Below, one piece after another: positions 53,481-64,000 of a DNA stretch of 64,000 bases (positions within the stretch are counted from its first letter, which is position 1; each line of letters opens with the position of its first letter). Source of the DNA: Agarophyton chilense (Eukaryota > Rhodophyta > Florideophyceae > Gracilariales > Gracilariaceae); NCBI GenBank assembly GCA_030374765.1, contig JARGXX010000098.1, positions 930,001 through 994,000 of the forward strand, read 5' to 3'. The notes under the pieces were generated by a model that saw only the letters and a program-made list of their open reading frames with translations, did no database searches and had not been told where the DNA came from. The position numbers and the translations under genes are program-made.

Positions 53481-54554
53481 TTATGGTCCCGTAGAGCGGG
53501 GTAAGAGCTTCCGCGTAGTGTCCTCGAGTTCCTCACTGTCTTTCGGTGGCCGGTCCGGGTTTTCCACTTTCCCAAAATTAGGTGTGTTCCAGACGGCTTC
53601 ATCGAAATTGACCTTGTGGCACCGCTGGGCTTCGGTCAGTACAGCTCTAGGCGATTTGAAGATGCGGTGGACGCGTCGGCGCGAGTAGCGCTTCGCCTGG
53701 GTAGGAGTCATTCCTTCGGTTATGTCCTGGGGTATAATAGATTCCTGAAGGTCAACAGCTACCGGCGGTGGCGATCTCGTCAGCGTTAAGTCAAAAGGTG
53801 TTGTCCCCGTTGGTGCTTGCACTTGTGTGTTATAGGCATAAACCAGTGGCTCAACGTAGTCGTCCCAGTCCAGTTGGTGCTCTGATACGTAGTGTGCCGA
53901 TCAGTCCAGAAGAGCACTGTTGAAGCGTTCGGCTTGGCCATTGGTTTGCGGGCGGTACGCCGTGGTGGTCACATGTTTGATACCTAAGGTAGCGCAGACA
54001 TGCGAGAAGAATTTGGATACAAACTGGCTGCTGTTATCTGTAAGGAGGTAGAGTGGCATGCCATATGGATATACCCAGTGGGACAAAAACGCCCTGGCGA
54101 CATCCGTGGTCGTTGTATTTTCTAGGGGTAGGGCTCGGGTAAGTTTGGTAAACCTATCGGTTATAACCAAGACAAAACGTTTCCCATGGGACGACTTAGT
54201 CAAAAACCCAAGTATATCCATTGCGACAAAGACCATCGGGCCTGTGGCGGGGAAAAGCTTCAATTTGGTCTGATGGTTGGCGCGAGCCCCTCGGATTTGT
54301 GCGCACGAAGTACAGCTCCGGGCGGTTTGCCCTGGGTCCTGCGCCATTAGTGACCAATAAAAGAACTTCCTTAGGGTCTGGTACATTCGTCTGCCTTTAG
54401 GGTGACCAGCCAAGCGAGGGAAATGGGCGAAGTAAACGAATCGCGCCCTTAGTGGACTTGGTATTATCCGTTGGAGTGCGTCATCCAATGGTGAGCGGTA
54501 ACACAGTAGTCCAAATCGGTCATTGTCGAATAGACATCCAGGGGTTGCTACCAA
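53481..54554 (-). pseudogene. Integrase of element 4
   Basis: An H2C2 region includes HFPRLAGHPKG and CTSCAQ. The DDE core has AMDILGFL, LLTDNSSQF and NGQAERFN. The frame has a stop near 53901 and then continues in the same frame to 53481 (GTTPFDLTLTRSPP). It aligns with the integrases of elements 1-3 but is clearly more diverged. Confidence 0.85.
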
Positions 54555-56600
54555 TTGGGCTGTTTCCTTGCAGTACTCGTCTTAGACCTGCCCCTGTAGG
54601 GGTTCCTCAATAGTTATAGGGAGGAGCTCTTTTTCCTCTGAGGCTATCACGCTAACCTGAGGTGGTGTCGAATTGGGCGGTACTTTCTCCCAGTCCAATG
54701 GGTATAATTTATTCTCCTTTACCTCAGGATCATCTTCTTTGACCTTACCCATAAGGTAATCCTTTTCCGCACAAGCCTGAGGTCCATCATCTGCGAAGGG
54801 AGTAGGAATGAGGTCGTCCAATGGTGTGTCACCAGTTCCGTTGGTAATGATTCGAGAGAATGCATCTGCTGCCTGGTGCTTGATGCCTGGCCTATAGGTT
54901 ATCGCTTAATCACATACTGACAGCCTGAGGCGCCACCGAGCGAGGCGACTTGATGCATCGGTCATATTGAGCAACCAGCAAAGTGAATCGTGGTCTGTCC
55001 AAATGGTAAACCTAGTTCCCTCGATGTATAGACAGAGTGCCAACACGCACCATACGATGGCTAATCATTCCTTTTTCGTACTGCTGCAGTTTCGCTCCGC
55101 GCTGGTGAGCGTTCGGCTTCAATATCCAATAGGTCGATAGTCCGTCGGCGACTCCTGTTCCTGTAGTAGTGCCCAGCCCACTTGGATATTTCAGGCCTCG
55201 GTGTCAGGACAAAAGGCCTATTTGATTTTGGTAAAGCCAATATAGGTGGGTTCAGCAAATTGTCCTTTTGGGTGTCAAATATCTCGTACTGGTCCTTGGT
55301 AAGGGCCGCAAACCCCGGAGGTGTTACCTTCTTCAGCATGGCGTTGAGAGGGGCCGAGATTTTGGTAAACCCTCGGACGAAACGTCGGTAAACATTGCAA
55401 AAGCCCACGAAGGATCGTATTTCCATGTTGGTCCTGGGAGGTCTAGCCTGATGGATCGCATTCGTGCTTGTTGTGGCTACCATTAGCTTTCCCGGAAGGA
55501 CGCTGTGACCGAGATAGTCCACTGAGGCTTGAAAGAAAGCGCTTTTTCGGAGTTTCAGTGTTACTCTGGCGTCCTGGAGGTGTGTTAGCACCTTCCTCAC
55601 GTGGCTTAGGTGTTCTTTCACAGTTCGTGAGAAGATTATCACGTCACAGAAATAGACCAAGGCGAACTTCTATTTGACTCTGGACAATATGATGTTCATT
55701 ACCCGTTGAAAAGTTGCTGGCGCACTCCTTAAACCAAAGAGCATACGAGTAAATCTGAACAGACCTTCATGGGTGGTGAAAGTTGTCAGCGCTCTCGCAT
55801 CTTCGGCGAAAGGGATTTGCCAATATCCAGAGTTATCGTCCAGTGTGGTATATACGACAGCTTCGCCTAAGGAATCTAGACATTCATCCATACAGGGTAT
55901 CGGGTATGATTCCCTCATGATTACTGCGTTCAGCTTCTCGTAATATACACAGAACCTGAAGGAGCCATCCTTCTTCGCCACGAGGACAAGGGGACTAGCC
56001 CATTAGGATTGATTAGGAGGCGCCGGCTCTATGAAGTGAGCTCTGCGCATTTTGTCCAACTGCTCGGCGACAATTTCCCTACCCATCAGGCCTGTACAGT
56101 ATGGGTGTTGGAACTGTGGTCTAGCATCATCCTGAAGATCAATGCGCTGTAAAGTGGCTCGGATTTTTCCCAATCTTTCTGACCAAATGGCCTGGTATTC
56201 CTTGAGGAGATCAAGTACCTGGGGCCTATAAGATTCGAATTCTGTGCCGATAGCGACTTTCCCCTCTCAAGAGTCGACTTCCTCGTTGAGAGTTCGCGTT
56301 GAAAGGTTATCCATTTGGGTTTCCATGATGGCCATGGGCGCAGGTAGAGTGATGCCATTCAATGTATCTTGACGTAACTGTACGGGTTTATCTCTGAAGG
56401 TGCTGATTGTGACCAAGAGGGGCCTGATGGGGTAGATGCCCATTACCTCATTGGGCATTAAGGTAAGGTGATTCAGAACCGTTTTTGGATGCCTCTGAAT
56501 CGTTACGAGACCTAATGACTGAGAATGGACCGATACAGTGATTTGAGTCATCGGGGGTATGATCTTGGACAAGGGAACCTTATTGGACTTCGTGTTTTTG
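54555..56600 (-). pseudogene. RT and RNase H region of element 4
   Basis: RT blocks are FCVYYEKLNAV near 55950, GYWQIPFAED near 55820 and LFGLRSAPATFQR near 55730. The catalytic box reads YFCDVIIF near 55655, so the first Asp is lost. YLGHSVLPGKL is near 55510. RNase H decays after LTPRPEISKWAG near 55190, where the frame shifts. The region upstream (56572-56267) is the protease-RT linker. Several stops and frameshifts make this inactive. Confidence 0.8.
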
Positions 56601-56626
56601 GAGACAATCGCTCGTTTGCAGGTAGC

Positions 56627-57200
56627 TTATGGCCCTGGGGTGGAGCCATTTATGGAGATGGAAGGTGCGCGATAGAAAGCGACTTTCTTAAGGCATGGAT
56701 AAATAGCCTTAACGTATCGATCGATAAAGGAGGTCCCGAGGATTGCCTCAGTGCCCAAGTGAGGACATACAAGAAACCACGTGCGGAATTTGAATTGTTC
56801 TGCCTGGAGGTAAAGTGGTACTATCCCTTTAATATCCATTGGTCTACGAGACGCATCTGTAATCCTTGGGGTCTGCCTTGCCTGAACGTAATCTTGCCAA
56901 CCCAGCGGGAGCAGCTTAGGATGGACCAAGTTGGGACCAGCGCCTGTGTCCAATACAGCTGTGGTCACTCGAGAATTGTTGGAACGAAGTCCTATGGTTA
57001 CTTGAACTTTAAAGTTCTCTTTCCTGAGGATACAGACGGGGTCGTTACTGTGTTCCAATTTTGGTTCGTCCTGAGAGGTCCATTGTGGGTGGTTTGTATT
57101 GGAAGGTGAGGAGCTCTTTGGCTCATGACCGTCCAATTGGTTGAGGCAGGGGCTTAAAGAGGGGGGATTTGCCTCGAGTCGTCCCTCTAGGCGTTTTCCG
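56627..57200 (-). pseudogene. Protease of element 4 with gag/pol junction
   Basis: VLDTGAGPNLVHPKLLP near 56950 is the aspartic protease active site. The frame is -1 relative to gag and is open from the GAA AAC motif at 57193-57198 (- strand) into the protease. A stem CCTAGAG/CTCGAGG follows almost at once, closer than in elements 1 and 2. Confidence 0.75.
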
Positions 57201-59328
57201 ATGGGGTTTCCGTTTCTTCCCGAGGATAAGATTCTTCTTCGGGGTCGTCCGTAGGATCTACAATGGCGTCGACCTGTGGGGCCTTGATCGGAGTGTCCGG
57301 AGGCGTGTCATAACTTGAGGTTCCAGGGGTCCCTGTGGTTCGTTGCCGTGACCTGTTAAACATTCCTTCGGATCTCCGCACACGGTAATTCTCTTCCCTG
57401 AGGGCTAGGAGGTTTTTCCGTGCGTCCTCAGGTAGATGTATCTTGCAGTCACAAGGTAGAGCTATTGAAAGGCAGAGGAAGCAAGCCCTTGGGGCGCGAA
57501 CAAAAACGTCCTTGCCGGGCGGAAAGGGAGAATACTTCGGCGTGGGTGGTCCAGTGGTCGCTTTAGTTTTCTGGGAGGTGTATGACGGGGGCCCGGATGG
57601 AGGAGCACTGAAATTAACCGCGGGGACATCTCCCGAGTCGGCGTAATGGAGTGATGCATCAATGTCCGATTCCGAGGAGCTAACCAAATTGACTTGGTTG
57701 GGTTTGTGCAATGGAGTTGCGTGTTCTCTGGACATCCCAGAATTTCGTCTGGAATTCCTGTAGGTTTTTCCATAACCTAAAGCGTAGGTGACGAGCCTTC
57801 GAAAAGAGTATTGTGGGTTTTCCCTGTGGTAATTGCGGACATGTGTCTGAATGGCAGGAAGTAATCCCGTGATGAAGTGACGTTTAAGCCGTCCTTCGGA
57901 GAACACGTTTCCACATCGGTAAGCCTTCTTCCATACGTCATCTACGAAAATAGATTCGGTCATGGTGAAGCTTTGCCTAAAAGGTATAACTTCCTGGTGG
58001 GCATCCATTATAACGTCATCCATGGCGTAAGTTTCCAAGAGATAATGAACAACCTGAGGGTATGGCCTGAAAAGCTCACGGTCTTGAGCATACAATAGGT
58101 CAGTTGTGCCAGATATATTCGAAACCACTCGGTCACGCGCCATTCCTGTAAGGAAGAATTGGAAAAGGTACAGAGCGGCGCCCTCGTGCACACCGTTCTC
58201 ATCGCAAGCCGTACGAAACAAACTGAGAAACCTAAGAACAGAAATGAGATCGGAACCCGAAAACTTGTCCGAAATGGTTAGTTACATCCGTTTTGCCCAT
58301 TCGGCGACTCTTCGACCCACCGAACCAGAAAATTGCGGGGACCTGTCGGCCAGCCGGAAATTCCGGTAGTCTAGAACCTTTAGGAAAATATCGTTAGTTG
58401 TTGTCAATGATTTGAGGCCTCGAACGGCCGCCTCATCCACTTTCGAGTTGGTCGTTTCGGTTGAGGCCGAATCGGAATCACTCGTGTCCGAACGGTCTCT
58501 TCTTTTACTTTTTCTGTTCTTCTTTCTCCGGCGGTTACTTTTTATCTTTCCAGCGGAATTGGGACTTAAACAATCGACCACTCTATCAGATCCGATGGAG
58601 ACCTGAGGTCGCTGTACCTCATAATGTCCTTTGTGTAGGGCAATCTGTCTCTCTTCTAGACACGGAGCCTCTCTTCTGCTCCTATATTGGCCTTCCATTG
58701 GATTTTACTGATTTTTTTCCCGGAAAGGGGCGGGTAATGCCGCCACTCCTGGTGGTTCGGTAGGGGATTGCCATATGGAAGCCGAATGGTTAACTTGTGG
58801 AGTGGTCCTAGGGACCGCGTTGCCTAGCTGGCTGGTGAGTGCTCCTTGAACGGCCTGAATGAGGGATTCAATGAATAGCTCAGACTCCCTGGCCATGGGG
58901 ACAATTTGCGTATCGAGGTAATCAGTATGGACAGCGATCGCCGTAGCGAGTCACATGTCCACAATGGAATCCACATGGGCTGAACAGAGCTCACGAAGAC
59001 GGTGCCAGATAAGGTCGCCAAGCCCTGCGGTAATGTGCTCTCCCATTCCTTCGGCCTTACGGGGTTCTCCTTGGGTTGTTTCTGGCCTAGAGATGGCCCT
59101 GGTGAGGCGTTCTCGTAAACGCGCTGCTACCGTGGGTTCTCGGCGAATCCTTTCAGGGTTGTCCAGGGCAGTCAGTACTCCTTGCGGCTGGCCTCTCGTG
59201 CTCCTGCAGTCGCTAACAGTATCACCCTGTGGTTCAGGCGACATCGTTGGCGTTGCAGAGGCAACTGGTCCTGCCGTAGGAGTCCTATGGTCTGGTCGGT
59301 TGGGTGTGTTTTCTGCATCCATAATGGC
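57187..59328 (-). pseudogene. gag: gag of element 4
   Basis: A single frame runs from ATG near 59322 (MDAENTPNRPDHRTP) to TAG 57187-57189. It has stops near 58951, 58705 and 58282 and reads about 710 codons. The capsid-like part (58230-57700) aligns in pattern with elements 1 and 2 (YLFQFFLTGMARDR, YRCGNVFSEGRLKRHFITGL). The knuckle region CFLCLSIALPCDC has lost its His. An acidic tail follows. The N-terminal part is duplicated at 37340-38274. Confidence 0.8.
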
Positions 59329-59431
59329 GTTGCTTCTGTACTTCTGGTCCGTTGGGGAATTAAACAAAAGGTTAGAATCCGGATAATTCTTCGTGTAAGT
59401 AGTCCGTTCAATTATACTTAGAGGATTCTAA

Positions 59432-59443
59432 GTCAGGAGACCA
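59432..59443 (-). promoter_or_regulatory. Primer-binding site of element 4
   Basis: On the - strand TGGTCTCCTGAC follows the LTR after 3 nt. It differs by one base from the sites of element 2 and of LTR A. Confidence 0.7.
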
Positions 59444-59446
59444 AAA

Positions 59447-59892
59447 TGTAATGCAATGACTGGTGGGTCAGCGTACTGGTCTCAACCGGGGGTAGCGTGG
59501 TAGAGTGGACCCTAAGTTTCGTATCTTTGACGGCGGGAATCCCAGGGTACTTGACGCAATGGTCTGGCGTTTCCTGCGTAGTCCTACAGGTCGGAGCTAC
59601 GGAAACAATGGATTGAAGACCAATTGGAAAAACTAATGTACCAAAAGGGGTAATTTAGATTCCTAACGGTGCCTACCTTACTCTACGGGAGAACCGTCAC
59701 TTGAGCCAAGTAAGTAGAAATGGAGAGGCGCTGGGATGTCCCTGGCACTATAGTGATAATCTATTACACCAAATAAAATAAAACAAAAGTCTAAATGGGC
59801 GCAGCTGAAGTGTGCCATTTCACGTGGCGTCTGTAAGATACCTGAGGCCCGGGCGGCTTACAGGGCTCAACCGTTATCGTTGCTCTTTCACA
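59447..59892 (-). repeat. 5' LTR of element 4 (446 bp)
   Basis: It runs from TGTAATGC to TTTCACA on the + strand, related to LTR A and LTR B. The tRNA-like arms are present but more worn (TAGCGTGGTAGAGT, TTTCGTATC). Element 5 homology starts at 59893. Confidence 0.78.
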
Positions 59893-62800
59893 GAAACCGT
59901 CTCAGATAAACAGTGGTCCTTTTTTCTAGGTTCGATAGAAATGTACTTCTTTCTACCTCTTAATTCCATTCTTGGATGCCATCTCTTCGGTTGATCTGAT
60001 TTTGACTCGTGGTGGGTGGGGACCGCTGTCACTGTGTGGTTGTTCATCTGTCGGTGCTTTAGAACCACGTGGACCAAAAATAAGTTCTCCAAAAGATAGC
60101 GGCGTTCAACTTTAAATGGCTACTTTCGGGTCGGTCTTCACTTTTGTTTTCTGCGCCATTGATTCCACAGTCCTTTGTTCCTCACCAGAGGGGTAATTTC
60201 TTCCGCTTTTGGGCGTCGTAGCCCAGTTAGCTTTGATGGAAGGCTTTCCAAACAAAGCTGCTTGCCCCATGACAGGAGGCGATACTTCTTCTACTTGGTA
60301 TTCTTGCTGTCAAGGGGTTGGAGGCTGTATCGGCGGAATAGCAAGTGGTGCTTCACTTGACGGCTTAGCCCAAAGCGGCAGCGACTCATTGTTTCGTGCA
60401 ATTGTCTCCCACGCAATGGAGCCAAATCTTAAAACTTTTTTCTTATTCCAGGTTCCATGTCGACTTTTACGGGTGTTCGCATTCCACGGGGCCTATCCTG
60501 ATAATTCGGAGGCTGTCCGTGATTGGTGTAAAAAACTGCTGGCGGTGGGAGATCAAGAGATTTCTCCCCCGACATAGCCATCGGTTGTGGTTCACTGTCT
60601 TCAGGATCACTTAGGGTGTTCCCTTGCTGGTTTGACGCATATGCGATATCAGCTCGACCAAATATCTAGATTTTTCTTGCGACTCAGGCGCGACTTCAAC
60701 GCGATCGCGCGATACATGTTCTACGTTTTCACCTGCTTTGATGAGTACGGCGTCATCATTAGGTTCAGCCACCTCGAAGGGGTGGGCCGCTATCGGCAAT
60801 GGCTTATGACACGATTCTTTCTCCGTGTCAGGTCTTTTGAAGGGCACGAAAACTTGAAATTTTACTTGGATTTCCGAACTTCTTTTTCTCGTTTAAGCGT
60901 CATTATTTCGCTTCTAGCAAGCCTGCGATTTAGATATCCCCTTAGATGCTTCTGCCGCTCTGCCCTCTATTTCAGAGGGTACTTAGCTGGCATCGGCGTA
61001 TACAGTCCTCTCTCATGACTGACTGCAACCGGCAAGCCAGGAGGGCTGCATGAGAGCACGAGGTCGAACGGTGCTGTGCTCGTAGGGGTATGAAAATTCG
61101 TATTCTATGCATAGCACAGATTATCTGTAAACACCTCTCAGTTCTTCGAGTGATCTGCGATTTAGTGCGCTAGTGTTGCTATCAGCGTACGGTTGAACAG
61201 CACTACCTGAGAATTGCGTTGTGGATGGTAGACAGTAGTTAACACGTTATGAAAGCACATACTGTGGCAAACGTTCTGAAAAAACTTATCAACGAATTGC
61301 TTTCGACTATCTGATATTCAAACTTCCAGTGGCTCCTATACAACAACCCAGTGTTTTATGAAAGCCTGCGCTATTCAGGCTCTGGTCATCTGCTTCAGCG
61401 GTACAGTCTGCAGTAGCTTTGAGAAGCGGTTGGTGATTACGAATCGGTACCGATAGCCTCGCCTTGAGCGAATCAATTCCCCAAGGGTGTCAATACTGAC
61501 GTATTGTAGAGGCATTTTTTCCTTGAAAACCTTTATCGGCTTTCGCTCCCTGTAGAGCTTCACTCGATTTGTTGCCCATGTTTTTCACAACTTCGCTGTA
61601 GCATGGCAGTCCATTTCCAAGATAGTTGAGTTAAAATCTCTTCTTAGAATGAAAAACAACTTTGTTTCTCCTGAATGACCAGAAAATCTACTCCAGTTCC
61701 CCAGTTGTAGTTCTCGGCCCTTCAAGATGGGAAAAATAACGATTTGATCACGCTTTTTGGCATGTTCTAACCGTATTTCTTGTGAATCGTGTAAAAAATG
61801 GAGCATCTTCCCTCCGTTAACACCAGAGCGTATCGATGCTCAAAATGTATCATTTGCTGCTCGTTAAAGAGCACTGTGCACAAGGTTCGCTCGAGCTGAC
61901 CTGAAAAGTCATTATCTGCTTAGGCAATAATGATTCTGCTTTCGTATAATCACCAAATCTTTCCTGTTCCTCTTCTTGAGAAGGTTGTGAATGAACGTCT
62001 ATGAAAAAGCAAGGTACCTTTTCATCGAGTACTTCTTGGGTTTCGCCAGATGTCTTGAGTCGCGATAGCACATTAGCTTCGACATTAGCCAATCCCTTCT
62101 TGTAATTCACTTAAAAATGGAATTCAGAAAGGCGTAGGCGCCATCGTGTGAGACGAACTGATCGGTCAGTGATTGACGAAAACCATCACAGAAACGAATG
62201 ATACGTATTGAAAGTAAAACCTTCTCCCTCTAGATACTATCTCAAAGTGGCTAGGGCCCAGACGACTACAAGGCAATAATTTCTTGAATCTGGAAATTTC
62301 CTTTCATCTGTGTTCAGCGATCTTGACCGGTATTCATTGGGGTTGCATTCACAATCATAGCGTGTTTGCAAGAGGTAACACCCTACTTGGTAGTCGATAG
62401 AGTCAATAGCCATTGAAAATGGTAGGTTAGAGATGGACAACGCCAAGACGGGAGCTGCAATAACCGTGGTTTTCGGTAAATCGAACGCTTCCCATTCAGG
62501 CGGTCTAAACTGTTTCAGCAGTATCGGATGTCTCTTACGAAACTTTGCGTTGAGCTGTGTCCTTTATGCAAGTATCGCAGTAAGAATAGTCAGTAGACTT
62601 TGAAAAAGCCTAGGAAAGGACCGAATCGTTTCTTTGTATACGGCGGCTGAACCTCGCGAAGAGACGCTGTTCGTACTTCCTGAATAGCGATTTTTTCCGG
62701 CTTGATCAACTGTCCCAAGTACTTGACGGTGCTAGCGAACTATTCGAAGTTTTTGAAATTCAAGGTGATACCTACGGTCTGCAGTACTTTGAGAATATCT

Positions 62801-64000
62801 TCGACATATCGTAAATGGCGTTCCACATCTTGGTAAAAGATGATCAAATATTTCAAATAGACTAAAAACGTCTTTTACTTACAACTTCAGAGCAATATGT
62901 CCATGGTACGCTGGACAGTAGCTGTTGTGTTCGTTACGCCATAGGTTATTCTTTTGAAACGGTGGAGACCCGCGTGTCACACAGATGCGGTCCTATTCTA
63001 GTTTTACTTCGCAACAGCCACCGGCCGATAGCCAGGGCTGGCGTCCAACGTGGTTAAATCATTCTTTTCTCGTGATTTGTCAATATATTCGGCCATGCGA
63101 GGCAACATCAATGGGTATGTATCACGAACTGTAACTGCGTTCAGATTTCGATAGTAGATAGAGAATCGTAAAGAATCTTCCGGTTTTGGAACCAGAACTA
63201 CTTATGAGGCCTAAGCATATTGAGCTGCTTCTATAACCCCCTTTTTCAGAATTTTTTGACGCTTTCCCCCTGTATTTGACGACTATGCAACCACGCTATG
63301 TAGGGTGGTTGTACTATGGGGCGAGACCCTAGAACTGAGTCTATGTGATGTTTCGTAGCAGATATCTCGCCTAACTCTCCACTCAATGTAGAGGCGTCCT
63401 TCTTCAGCATTGATAAGATCTTTGTTCTGTAGTGTTCCGATAAATGTGCTAAATCTGGCACATCAACCAGGCTTTCTGGAACCTATGCAGCTTGGCAATG
63501 ATCTCCAGACGGAGGCTGCAGCTCTTCTTCTGTGTCACAGACATCGGTTAGTCCCAAAATTTTGTGGCAGAAAAATGAGTAGTGTCCACCATTGTGAGAT
63601 GAGACAAAGCTATGGAAACAACCAGATTCTTCGGTATCTGATGATCATTATCGATAAAGGCACTCAAGAGTATCCGAAGAATTCAAACGGGTTCTCCTGA
63701 ACAATGCACCTAGCGAATAGCAATCCACGCGATTTGTATACCCGATTGTTCGATTAAAATACCGCGAGCCTGTGTCGCTCTGTCGTTTGTTGTACCCACG
63801 TATGTTTGGGTCTGAGCTTTCAGTACTGCCCCCTTCGCAATCCGAATCTTCTGTAAGACACGTCCTTAAAGGTTACCATACTTCCCAGATGGTGGAAGAA
63901 GAGGTGTCTAAAGGCAACGACGCGGCTGCTTGCGAACAAATGGGACTGTGGATCCATCATCTAGTTCCAATAGTTTCCTTCGTGGACGAATTTATTCGAC
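59893..64000 (-). mobile_element. Element 5: decayed relative of element 2, continuing past the window
   Basis: It can be aligned along its length with 44390-48310 (-) of element 2. Pieces seen are the linker (59893-60600), integrase C-terminus (60611-61018), integrase core and finger (61375-61806, with YVSIDTLGELIRSRRGYRYR), RNase H (61850-62446), RT (about 62500-63460) and protease-side sequence to 64000. Many frameshifts and stops mark an old copy. Its left side is cut at 59892 by the LTR of element 4. Confidence 0.8.

Larger units (their letters stand above)
39008..59892 (-). mobile_element. Element 4: chromodomain Ty3/gypsy retrotransposon with element 2 nested inside
   Basis: The order on the - strand is 5' LTR (59447-59892), primer-binding site, gag, protease, RT, RNase H, integrase, chromodomain, convergent accessory ORF and 3' LTR (39008-39456). 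Without the nested element 2 its length is about 10.2 kb. The flanks CTGGG and GAAAC do not match, so the two LTRs may not come from one insertion, or recombination has occurred. Coding parts are strongly decayed, with several frameshifts and stops. Confidence 0.65.

Noticed and set aside
1-64000. CRISPR arrays, operons or bacterial ribosome-binding sites
   Set aside because: No spaced direct repeats are present, and the gene types, LTR elements and monocistronic spacing are eukaryotic.

Overview
The window is eukaryotic nuclear DNA, most likely from a florideophyte red alga of the Chondrus crispus type. This is an inference. It rests on compact genes with no visible introns, a Golgi-type carbohydrate sulfotransferase, a multi-domain polysaccharide glycosyltransferase, a starch-binding CBM20 protein, an NB-ARC/WD40 protein, and dense nests of chromodomain Ty3/gypsy retrotransposons plus a DIRS-type element.

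Layout. (1) 1-15974 is a retrotransposon nest. Element 1 (+ strand, its 5' end outside the window) ends in a 3' LTR at 9379-10292 and appears inserted into the pol gene of element 3 (10293-15974). The integrase of element 3 is itself split by a solo LTR (10736-11403) with a perfect 5-bp target duplication. (2) 15975-17740 holds an orphan coding fragment and a dead Tc1-type transposon. (3) 17950-34950 is the gene island: sulfotransferase (+), aspartate aminotransferase (-), mitochondrial MTO1/MnmG (-), glycosyltransferase (+), NB-ARC/WD40 protein (+) and CBM20 protein (+). (4) 34950-39007 holds hairpins, a DIRS-type tyrosine recombinase fused to a gag fragment of the element 4 family with its LTR, and a scrap of reverse transcriptase. 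(5) 39008-59892 is element 4 (- strand), with the nearly complete element 2 (41214-51926, - strand, both LTRs) inserted inside it. (6) 59893-64000 is element 5, a strongly decayed relative of element 2 that runs off the right end.

The most interesting system is a long accessory ORF on the strand opposite gag-pol, placed between the chromodomain end of pol and the 3' LTR. I see it in elements 1, 2 and 3 with a recognisable common protein, and a more divergent homologue in element 4. In elements 1-3 it meets pol tail to tail across a purine-rich tract. Virtual excision of element 2 restores the reading frame of the element 4 copy. The same elements place pol in the -1 frame relative to gag at a conserved GAAAAC motif. 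The primer-binding site, visible for elements 2 and 4 and the gag fragment, fits the 3' end of tRNA-Tyr.

All retroelement ORFs carry stops, so I annotate them as pseudogenes. Element 2 keeps one frame through all of pol despite five nonsense codons. The host genes look intact.
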